From an uncultured Clostridia bacterium (GTDB lineage: Bacteria > Bacillota > Clostridia > TANB77 > CAG-465), in NCBI GenBank assembly GCA_934130595.1, contig CAKOYF010000015.1:1-34465 (forward strand): DNA of 34,465 bases, written 5' to 3'. Positions 23,883 through 33,000 of the stretch are shown here, piece by piece. The notes below the pieces were generated by a model. The model was not told the DNA's origin and searched no databases. It saw nothing but the letters and a program-made list of their open reading frames with translations. Made by a program: the position numbers and the translations under genes. Positions within the stretch are counted from its first letter, which is position 1. Every line of letters starts with the position of its first letter.

Positions 23883-25673
23883 ATGAGTAAATATGTAAAT
23901 AAAAATAATGAAGTTTATGAAGGAGAAATGGATTTAAACGTCCTAAGACATACAGCATCACATATAATGGCACAAGCAATTAAAAGATTATATCCACAAG
24001 CAAAGCTTGCAATAGGACCTTTTATAGAAAATGGTTTTTATTATGATATAGATGTTGAACCAAAATTAGTTGAAGCAGACCTAGAAAAAATAGAAGCTGA
24101 AATGAAGAAAATAATAAAAGAAAACTTAAAAGTAGAAGCTTTTATTTTACCAAAAGATGAAGCTTTAAAATTAATGGAAGAAAGAAATGAGCCATATAAA
24201 GTAGAGCTAATAAATGATTTACCTGAAGGGGAAGAAATATCATTTTTTAAACAAGGTGAATTCGTAGATTTATGTACTGGACCACATATGTTATATACAA
24301 AAGCTGTAAAAGTATTTAAATTAATGAATATTACAGGTGCATATTGGAGAGGCGACGAAAAAAATAAAATGCTTCAAAGAATATATGCTACAGCTTTTGA
24401 TTCTAAAGAAGGTCTTGAAAAATATCTACAAGATTTAGAAGAAGCAAAACAAAGAGATCATAGAAAAATAGGAAAAGATTTAGAGTTATTTATGACTCAT
24501 GAATTAGTTGGAGCTGGTCTTCCATTATATCTTCCAAATGGAGCAACAATCAGAAGAACTCTAGAAAGATATATTCAAGATAAGGAATTAGCTTTAGGAT
24601 ACAAACATGTATATACACCAAGCTTAGCAAATGTTGCACTATATAAAACAAGTGGACATTGGGATCATTATAAAGAAGATATGTTTCCAGCTATGAAAAT
24701 GGATAATGAAGAAATGGTTCTAAGACCAATGAACTGTCCACATCATATGCTTGTATATAAAAATAAATTACGTTCATATAGAGACCTACCAATAAGAATT
24801 GGTGAACTTGCAAATGACTTTAGATATGAAGCTAGTGGTAGTGTTTGCGGACTTGAAAGAGTACGTCAAATGTGTCAAAATGATGCTCACTTATTTGTAA
24901 GACCAGATCAAATTAAAGATGAAGTAGGAAATGTATTAAAATTAATCCAAGAAGTATATATTAAAGATTTTGGTTTCTCACCAGATTCATTTAAATATAG
25001 ATTATCTTTAAGAGATAAGAATAATGTTGAAAAATATATAGATAATGACAAAATGTGGGAGACTGCTGAAAGTCAATTAAGAGAAATATTAAAAGAATTA
25101 AATATAGATTTCTATGAAGCAGAAGGTGAAGCAGCTTTCTATGGTCCAAAAATAGATATACAAATTAAAACTGCTTTAAACCATGATGTTACAATTCCAA
25201 CTTGTCAATTAGATTTTGCTTTACCAGAAAGATTTGAACTTGAATATGTAGATCAAAATGGACAAAAGCAAAGACCAGTTGTAATTCATAGAGCAATATT
25301 AGGAAGCTCAGATAGATTTATATCTTTCTTACTTGAAGAAACAAAAGGAAATCTACCAGTATGGTTAAGTCCAGTTCAAGTAAAAATCTTAACAATTGCA
25401 GATAGACATATAGAATATGCAGAAAAACTAGAAGAAAAACTTGAAAGAATGGGAATAAGAGTAGAACTTGATTCAAGAGAAGAAAAGATGGGATATAAGA
25501 TAAGAGAAGCTCAATTACAAAAAATACCATATATGCTTGTTGTAGGAGATAATGAAATTAACGAGGGAAAAGTTAGTGTACGTAACAGACAATCAAGAGA
25601 GTTAGTTTCTATGTCACAAGATGAGTTTATTGAGAAAATTAGTAAAGAGGCAAAAGCTCCATCAAATAATTAA
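23883..25673 (+). CDS. thrS: Threonine--tRNA ligase lacking the N-terminal TGS domain
   Basis: ThrS charges tRNA-Thr and edits mischarged Ser-tRNA-Thr. The 596-residue protein contains the editing domain with the HxxxH pair (H23, H27 in RHTASHIM) and C/H of DLCTGPHM. The class II catalytic core has the zinc Cys in RPMNCPHHM and His in VVIHRAILGSSDRF. A C-terminal anticodon-binding domain follows (PVQVKILTIADRHIEY). Usual bacterial ThrS has about 640 residues, with a TGS domain of about 60 residues before the editing domain. Here LRHTASH begins at residue 21, so TGS is missing. AAGGAG precedes ATG 23883, and no in-frame upstream extension exists. Expression is controlled by the T-box upstream. 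Confidence 0.95.
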   Translation: MSKYVNKNNEVYEGEMDLNVLRHTASHIMAQAIKRLYPQAKLAIGPFIENGFYYDIDVEPKLVEADLEKIEAEMKKIIKENLKVEAFILPKDEALKLMEERNEPYKVELINDLPEGEEISFFKQGEFVDLCTGPHMLYTKAVKVFKLMNITGAYWRGDEKNKMLQRIYATAFDSKEGLEKYLQDLEEAKQRDHRKIGKDLELFMTHELVGAGLPLYLPNGATIRRTLERYIQDKELALGYKHVYTPSLANVALYKTSGHWDHYKEDMFPAMKMDNEEMVLRPMNCPHHMLVYKNKLRSYRDLPIRIGELANDFRYEASGSVCGLERVRQMCQNDAHLFVRPDQIKDEVGNVLKLIQEVYIKDFGFSPDSFKYRLSLRDKNNVEKYIDNDKMWETAESQLREILKELNIDFYEAEGEAAFYGPKIDIQIKTALNHDVTIPTCQLDFALPERFELEYVDQNGQKQRPVVIHRAILGSSDRFISFLLEETKGNLPVWLSPVQVKILTIADRHIEYAEKLEEKLERMGIRVELDSREEKMGYKIREAQLQKIPYMLVVGDNEINEGKVSVRNRQSRELVSMSQDEFIEKISKEAKAPSNN

Positions 25674-25681
25674 AAATATTT

Positions 25682-25714
25682 AAGTTAGTGAATTTTTATT
25701 CACTAACTTTTTTT
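25682..25714 (+). terminator. Terminator of thrS
   Basis: AAGTTAGTGAAT (25682-25693) pairs perfectly with ATTCACTAACTT (25698-25709), loop of 4, T-run to 25714. Confidence 0.93.
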
Positions 25715-25803
25715 GTAATCTTTACGAAACAAAAATGAAATATACAAGAAATAGTCGTGACTGTAATATGTTAAATGTGTAATCTTACTTTAAAAAAATG
25801 CTG

Positions 25804-25825
25804 TAAAATGATATATTATTTGTGT
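25804..25825 (+). promoter_or_regulatory. Putative promoter region of surface protein B, shared with C
   Basis: TAAAATGATATATTATTTGT (25804-25823) differs by one base from the sequence at 29955-29974 before the next giant gene. It contains a TATATT -10-like box (25812-25817). No clear -35 is visible. Confidence 0.5.
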
Positions 25826-25838
25826 AAATATTTTACAC
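25822..25838. promoter_or_regulatory. Perfect inverted repeat next to the ribosome binding site (possible operator)
   Basis: GTGTAAA (25822-25828), TAT, TTTACAC (25832-25838). It lies just after the probable -10 and directly against GGGAGG (25839-25844). It could be a repressor site or a 5' mRNA hairpin. Confidence 0.5.
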
Positions 25839-25854
25839 GGGAGGTATGATATAT

Positions 25855-28800
25855 ATGAAAGCAAAAAATAAGCTAATTATAGCAGTTTTAATAATGCTAT
25901 TATGTTTACCTATATTAGCTTCTTGCCAGAATGTATTTGCTATAACAGCAATAACAGCTGATCAATTGCCTACTAATCGTGGAGATCAAGTAACAGGTGA
26001 TGACATAGTAAATACAGGTAGATATTTATATGGCAAGGGATTTACATATAATAATGTAGGTACATGTACAGGATTTGTAACTAGAGTACTAGTACATTTA
26101 AGGGTAGGATTAAATCTAGTAAGTAGAAATGATAACTGGAATTATTGCTACACAGATGAAGCTTGGGATAAACCAGGATACATTCATACAGCAGCATGGG
26201 GCCCAGCAGGATTTAAAGAGCAATTAGATAATATGGTACAAAATCAAACAGCACAATACATAGGAATGATACCAAAAAATTCAACCGGTGTTGCTCAAAC
26301 ACTAGGAATACAAAATGGTGATTTATTAATAACACCAGTTAGTACAGGTGGCTCAGGTCACGTAGCATTTGCATATATAGAAGATGGAGTAGTTAAAACT
26401 TTTGGAGCTGCTTCAAAAGGTATTGAACTATTAAATATTGACAGAGTAAATAGTAATAAGCAGGGAGATATATATGTTTATCGTATAGCTAAAGCAGCTA
26501 GTGGAAATTTAAAAATAGCTAAAATAGATGAACATGGGGTTGCTATTCCAGGAACTATATTCCATGTAACAGGACCTCAAATAGATCAAGATTATACAAC
26601 AGATGAAAATGGTATAATAGAACTTAATAATGTTGCAACAGGAGATTATACAGTAACAGAAATAGGAGTACGTGAAGATTTATCATTAGATACTACTCCA
26701 AAAAACATTACAGTAAATTCTGGAGATACAACAACACTAACTCAAGTAAATAAGTATCCATCAGGAAAAGCTAGAGTACACAAAGTTTATAGAGATCCAG
26801 ATTTAGCAAAAGGTGATACAAGCCTAGCAGGTGCTAAATATGACTTATATGCAGCAGAAGAAATAAGACAAGGCGCTACTTTAAGATATACTAAAGACCA
26901 ATTAGTAAGATCTGTAGAAACAGATACTACAGGATACTCAAATTGGGTAGAAGGATTACCAGTTGGAAGATATTATTGGAAAGAAGTAAATGCACCAGTA
27001 TCTCAAACAAAAAATGAAGGAAACATTGAGTTTGATGTTACAGCAGGAGCAAACGCAGATATAGCTAGTGAAAATGTTGGAGAATCTGTAGAATTACCAA
27101 AATATAACAGAGCAAAAGTTATAAAAATGGATACATCAGATGATTCTTCAGAAAAAGAGATTGCAGTTGGAGCAGTTATTAGACTATCACTAATAAGTAA
27201 TCCAAATGAATATTATGATGCTACAATACAAGAAGATGGATCTGCTGAATTTATTGATGAAGAATTCAAAAAAGTACATCCAGATGAAGATTATACTATA
27301 CCATATGGTAGATATAAAATAACAGAAGTAAAAGGAAGTACAAAAGATCAAAACTTACATACTCAATTTTATATTCAAGAATATGAACTCGAATTAACAG
27401 ATAATCATAAAACAGAAACAGTAGTAGTAGCAGATGTAGGAATAACACCATATATTAAAGTTATAAAAACAGATTCAGACAATGGCGAAATGGTAGAATT
27501 AGCAGGAGCTAAATTTAAAATCTGGGATTGTCAAAACAACAAATTCTTAGAGCAATTCTATACACCAAAGGGTGAATGGATTAGTGAATTTGAAACTAAT
27601 GACAAAGGTTATTTTATAACTCCTACTAAAGTACAACCAGGAAAATATATCATATATGAAACACAAGCTCCAGAAGGTTATGTTTTAAATGAAAAATGGA
27701 AATTACCACAAAACGAAGAAGATTATGGCGTAGAAGGAAAAGGTGGTAAACTTATAGATTTAAATAAGATAACACTTGGATTAAAAGATAATGAGGAGTT
27801 TGATCCTAAAAAAGACGTAATTTATCCAGTAGAAATGGATGATGAAGAGTATAAAGGAATGGTAGAGGTACATAAATTTGGTGAAATGATTACAGGAGCT
27901 GATCAATCAACAAAAACAGTATATGGACAAGACTATGATGTATCTACACCAAAATACGAATATAAAGGACTAGAAGGTGTTGAATTTACTTTAACTGCAA
28001 AAGAAGATATTTTATCTCCAGATAAAAAACATGTAAAAGTAAAAAAAGGAACACAATTTAAAATAACAACAAAAGCTGATGGATATGGTAAATCAGACAA
28101 ACTATATTGTGGAACATACGATGTAGAAGAGACTGTTACACCAGCTGGATATATAAAAGAGACAAATCTTGATTCAATAGATGTAGTAAATGATAAAACA
28201 GAAGCAATTCAAACAACATCTAAAGAATATAGAAATACTAAAATGCCAACAGAAGTTTCTGTTGAAAAAAGCTTAGAAGAAGCAAAATATACAACTGAAA
28301 ATGAAAAAATAAAAGTAGTTTTAGGAATATATAGTAACGAAGATATTAAAACTTACGATCAAAAAGTTGCAATTAAGAAAAATAAATTATTAGATGTTGT
28401 TTATGGAGAAATAGCCCCAGGAAACAAGATGACTTTAACATCAAGAGTAAATTTACCAGAAGGTAAATACTACTTTAAAGAATTATCTGTAGATTACCCA
28501 TATGCTATAGATGATACAAAATATGAAGTTAATGTAAAATTTAATGCAAACTCTGAAAGTCAAGTATTAAAAGTAAAAGGACCTATAATAGTAAACAAAC
28601 CAGATACAGTTACATCACTTTCAATTGTAAAAATAAGTACATCTTGCTTAGTATCTGAAAATGAAAAAGAAAGAATTCAAGGAACTCTTTCAGAAGAACA
28701 AGTAAGAAGATTAACATCTCCAATAATAGATTGGATGGATGGAAACTCAATTGATGAAATAAAAGCAGTTTTAACAGGAGAAAAAGAATCAACAGATAGT

Positions 28801-29820
28801 CAAATAAAGAACTATCACTTCAAAGATTATTTATTAACTGAAGCAGAGTATACAATTTATACAGATAAAGATTGTAAGAGCCCATTATTAAATGCAAAAA
28901 CAGGCAAAGTTGTTACTGTAACAACAGATAATAAAGGATTTGCACAACTAGACGAATTACCACTTGGAGAGTATTGGTTAAAAGAAACAAAAGCTCCTAA
29001 ATTTGTATATCAAGATAAAGAATTTGTATATAATTTGGATCCAAATCCAACACATATAATATTAGATAGAAATTCTAAAGATGCAAGAGTATGTAGAGCT
29101 TTATGGGATGATATGTCTTATGGTAAAGAAGTAATAAAAACAGATTTATTAACAGGAGAATTAGTACCAAATTGTACTTTTGAAATAAGAGATGAAGATG
29201 GAAAAATTATAGTAAATGGAACTACAGATTCTGAAGGAAAGTATAAGATGGCTATAGATTTATTCAAAGAAGGTAAAACATACACTTATACAGAAATTGA
29301 AGCTCCAGATATATATAACATAGATACAACTCCACATGAGTTTACAGTAAGATATGATGAAAATGGAGAAATAGAAAAAACAAAAGTTACAAATACAAGA
29401 AAAACAAGAAAAGTAATTGTAAGAAAAGTAGATGCAGACACAGGAGATCCATTAAAAGGATGTGTATTTACAATAGCAATGATTGATCCTGAAACTGGTG
29501 AACAAAAAGTAAATGCGCAAACAGGAGAACCAATTTATTTAGTTCAAAATGTTGAAACAGATGAAAATGGTGAATATGTAATAGAAGATGCACCAATGGG
29601 TACATATAAATTTACAGAAATCAAAGCACCAGAAGGATATGAATTAGATGAAGATTTAACAGGACTTGTATTTACAATAGACAATAATTCTCCAGAAACA
29701 ATAATATTTGAAGTAACAAATACAGGAGATATTGCTGTTGTAGCTTTTGTAGCTGTAAGTATTGCTTGCATAGCTGGAATAGTTTTTATTTCAAGAAAAA
29801 ATAAAAAGCTAGTAAAGTAA
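25855..29820 (+). CDS. Giant CnaB surface protein with NlpC/P60-like head (surface protein B)
   Basis: From ATG 25855 the protein has 1321 residues. The in-frame ATG at 25846 is only 1 base from GGAGG (25840-25844), so 25855 is preferred. A signal peptide ends near VFA (29); an LASC lipobox-like motif lies inside it. The head (about 35-210) resembles an NlpC/P60-type cysteine peptidase domain: GTCTGFVTRVL (Cys71), NGDLLI, and SGHVAFAYI (His169). The stalk of about nine CnaB/SpaA-like modules starts near 217, 305, 420, 530, 668, 799, 922, 1093 and 1186; the last six or so parallel those of protein A in order. The C-terminus has VTNTGD, a hydrophobic segment and SRKNKKLVK. It is probably anchored by the sortase in this window. 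Whether the head is a peptidoglycan hydrolase, a crosslinker or inactive is not known. Confidence 0.85.
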   Translation: MKAKNKLIIAVLIMLLCLPILASCQNVFAITAITADQLPTNRGDQVTGDDIVNTGRYLYGKGFTYNNVGTCTGFVTRVLVHLRVGLNLVSRNDNWNYCYTDEAWDKPGYIHTAAWGPAGFKEQLDNMVQNQTAQYIGMIPKNSTGVAQTLGIQNGDLLITPVSTGGSGHVAFAYIEDGVVKTFGAASKGIELLNIDRVNSNKQGDIYVYRIAKAASGNLKIAKIDEHGVAIPGTIFHVTGPQIDQDYTTDENGIIELNNVATGDYTVTEIGVREDLSLDTTPKNITVNSGDTTTLTQVNKYPSGKARVHKVYRDPDLAKGDTSLAGAKYDLYAAEEIRQGATLRYTKDQLVRSVETDTTGYSNWVEGLPVGRYYWKEVNAPVSQTKNEGNIEFDVTAGANADIASENVGESVELPKYNRAKVIKMDTSDDSSEKEIAVGAVIRLSLISNPNEYYDATIQEDGSAEFIDEEFKKVHPDEDYTIPYGRYKITEVKGSTKDQNLHTQFYIQEYELELTDNHKTETVVVADVGITPYIKVIKTDSDNGEMVELAGAKFKIWDCQNNKFLEQFYTPKGEWISEFETNDKGYFITPTKVQPGKYIIYETQAPEGYVLNEKWKLPQNEEDYGVEGKGGKLIDLNKITLGLKDNEEFDPKKDVIYPVEMDDEEYKGMVEVHKFGEMITGADQSTKTVYGQDYDVSTPKYEYKGLEGVEFTLTAKEDILSPDKKHVKVKKGTQFKITTKADGYGKSDKLYCGTYDVEETVTPAGYIKETNLDSIDVVNDKTEAIQTTSKEYRNTKMPTEVSVEKSLEEAKYTTENEKIKVVLGIYSNEDIKTYDQKVAIKKNKLLDVVYGEIAPGNKMTLTSRVNLPEGKYYFKELSVDYPYAIDDTKYEVNVKFNANSESQVLKVKGPIIVNKPDTVTSLSIVKISTSCLVSENEKERIQGTLSEEQVRRLTSPIIDWMDGNSIDEIKAVLTGEKESTDSQIKNYHFKDYLLTEAEYTIYTDKDCKSPLLNAKTGKVVTVTTDNKGFAQLDELPLGEYWLKETKAPKFVYQDKEFVYNLDPNPTHIILDRNSKDARVCRALWDDMSYGKEVIKTDLLTGELVPNCTFEIRDEDGKIIVNGTTDSEGKYKMAIDLFKEGKTYTYTEIEAPDIYNIDTTPHEFTVRYDENGEIEKTKVTNTRKTRKVIVRKVDADTGDPLKGCVFTIAMIDPETGEQKVNAQTGEPIYLVQNVETDENGEYVIEDAPMGTYKFTEIKAPEGYELDEDLTGLVFTIDNNSPETIIFEVTNTGDIAVVAFVAVSIACIAGIVFISRKNKKLVK
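29398..29745 (+). repeat. Homology block, copy 2 (last CnaB module and sorting motif)
   Basis: Aligns without gaps with 17238-17585 in surface protein A. The proteins differ at only a few positions through the block. Confidence 0.85.
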
Positions 29821-29831
29821 GATAACTTAAT

Positions 29832-29862
29832 AAAAATGAGGGGAATTTTCTCCTCATTTTTT
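29832..29862 (+). terminator. Terminator of surface protein B gene
   Basis: AAAAATGAGG (29832-29841) pairs with CCTCATTTTT (29852-29861), extended inward by G-U, G-C and A-T pairs, then T. Confidence 0.88.
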
Positions 29863-29954
29863 CATTTAAAGCAAATTTAACTATATTGTAATAAAAATGT
29901 AAATAAAAAAGTGAAAAATATAAAAAATAAGCATGTTTTGAAAATATTTTAGGA

Positions 29955-29976
29955 TAAAATGATATAATATTTGTAG
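29955..29976 (+). promoter_or_regulatory. Putative promoter of surface protein C
   Basis: TAAAATGATATAATATTTGT (29955-29974) contains TATAAT (29963-29968). A TTGAAA at 29938-29943 lies 19 bases upstream, a long spacer. It is nearly identical to the region before surface protein B. Confidence 0.6.
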
Positions 29977-30025
29977 TTTTTAAGATAAAACATTTAACAA
30001 AAAAGTATAAGGGGTGAAAGTAATT

Positions 30026-33000
30026 ATGAAAAACAAACTAAGACTTTTTGGAATTGTTTGTATGATGATTTTATCATGTACATTTTTCCAACAAAGTAAT
30101 GTGTATGCTGCAACTGTAGGTGTTGATATATCAAACAAGGCAAACAGTAGATATACAGCAACAGGTGCGGGATCACAAACAGATCACTCAGCAGTAAAAT
30201 ACTATATTGATGGTGAGCCAGCATATTGTATTCAAGCTGGTATACCAATAAATAGTAAATATGTTTACAGCGAACAAGGTGAATTAACAGATGCTAGATT
30301 TAGTTGGATAATATATAATATAGCAGATCAGGATTTAAAACAAGCAGCAATATGGCAACTTGCAGGACAAGTTGGATATGGCTCTTATGTTATTGACTGT
30401 GATGATTCAATAAATCAAGTATTAAATGATGCAACTAATGCAATAAACAATCAACGTGATGCACTTAGTGCTACAGTATCAGATGATGGAGGAGATTTCT
30501 ATTATGATGGAAATCTAAACGCATTTGTTTCACCAGTAGTACATATTGGAAATTCATTTGGTACACAGTTAAACGGAGCAACAGGAAATTCATACTTAAT
30601 GGGTATGGATGGTGGAAACTATGGAACTTCAGTTGGAAGTGGAGACTATAGAATAGTTGTACCAGTAGATGGAATAACTGGTGAAATGAATGTAAGCGTT
30701 GGCGTTAGAGGTGAAGGTGCTAAAGACGTATACGGTTGGCCAATGAGATATGGTGATGGAAATGCAGCACACCAATTAGTAATTAAACCTAGAATGAGAT
30801 CAACTTACGGTAATGATACAACAAGTAGAGAAATTCATTTAAACCCACTTGGAAATTTAGTAATTGAGAAAAAAGATAATTTTGGATCATATAAATCTGA
30901 TGCAACATTTAAAATATCAGGACCTGGTGGAAGCTGGGAACTTACAACAGATGGAACAGGCAAAATTTCATTAAATAACATATTTATTGGAACATATACA
31001 ATAACAGAAGTTAAAGCACCAAATAATATGTTAAATGAAGAAGCTGGTAGAACAGTAAATGTTACTGTAAACGCAGGACAAACTGTTACATATACAAGAA
31101 CAAATGCATATCAAAGAGGTAAAGTAACTTTAACTAAATATGATGCTAGAAATAGAGGAAACACTCAAGGAGATGCAACAATCAAAGGGGCTGTGTTTGA
31201 TTTAAAAGCAGCTGAAGATATATATGAAGGTACAACTAAAATATATAGTGCAAATCAAACAATTACAACAGTAACTACTAAAGAAGATGGATCAACTGAT
31301 GAAGTAAAAAATTTACCGATAGGTAGATATTATTACGTAGAAACAAAACCATCAGAAGGTTTCTTAATTAATACTCAAAAAGTTTATGTATCATCAAGTT
31401 ATACAGGACAAGATAAATCAGAAGCATCTGAGGGTGTTGTTGAAATAGGTGAAACACCAATATATAACTCAATAGAAATACATAAATATATAGATGAAAC
31501 AACTAGTTCAGAAAAATTACCATTAGAAGGAGCAGAATTTACAGCAACATTAAAATCATCAATAGGAACAAACAATGTAAAAACATATAAATGTAAAGCT
31601 CCAACAGATGCAAACGGATACTGCATAATAGAAGACCTACCATATGGAACATATGTAGTAGAAGAAACAACAGTACCAAACATAACATTAAAATGTAGTA
31701 ATTTCGAGTTTAAAGTAGAAAAAACAGAAGAACAACTAGGAAGAAAATATAATCTAACAGATGTAAAATTTGTAGATGAGAAAAATACATTAGATACAGT
31801 ACAAAAAGATTGGTTAGATGAAAAAGGTTACCTAGTAGATGAACCAAAAGCAATACAAATAAAAATGAGAAAAGTAGATGCAGATAGAACAACAGAAGCA
31901 CCAGATTATACACAAGGAGATGGACAATTAAAAGGAGCAATCTATCAAGTATATAGATATGATCCTAAAAAAGATAATTATTCAGAATATGTGTATGACA
32001 TAACAGTAGATCATAAAGATGAAGATGGATACTGGTGTGCCCAAACAGGAGATTTACTAGTAGGAAAGTATATGGTAAAAGAAAAAGTAAAATCTACAGA
32101 AACAGTAGATGGAACAACATATAATTACTCATATGCAAAAGGATATTTAGTAGATCCAAATACATACTACTTTGAGCAAAATCCAGAAACACAAACAGTA
32201 AAAAGAGTAGTAAAAACAGATGTATCAAAAGAAGAAATAGCAAGAGGAAGTGTAAAAGTAATCAAATTTAATAATAATCCAAATTCAACAGAAGAAGCTG
32301 AATCAAAAGGAGCAATATTAAGATTAACACTAAACTCAAACAAAGATATATGGTATGAAGTAACAATAGATGAAAATGGATATGGAGAATTCATAGATAG
32401 AAATGATGCAAGCCATAAAACAGCAGTAAAGACAAATTATGGAGATAAATACTATCCATATACAATACCATATGGACAATATACAATAACAGAAACACAA
32501 GAAAGTAAACCACAAGAACATACTCATTTCTATATTCAACCAGAATCTGTGACAATAGGAAAACAAACAGAAACAGGATACAGAATCCTTTCAGATGAAG
32601 AAGTTCCTGCTTGGTTGAAAATAGTGAAGAAAGATGCAGATACAGGAGAAACAGTACAATTAGATGGAGCAAAATTTAAAATCTGGGATGTAACAAATAA
32701 AAAATGGGTAAGCCTAATGGAAACTCCATCAGGAAAAATGATAGAAGAGTTTACAACAAATGAAGAAGGATACTTCTATACACCACAACAATTACAACCA
32801 GGTGAATATGTAGTATACGAAACACAAGCACCAAAAGGATATTACTTACAAGATAACTTAAGAGTACCAGAAAACGAAAAAGACTTAGGAAACACACAAG
32901 TAAGTGGACAAAAAGTAGTAGTAAGCAAAGTATCTACTGGATTAAAAGATGATACAGTATATCCAGAAGGTGGAATTAAAACAGGAGAACTAGTAGTAGA

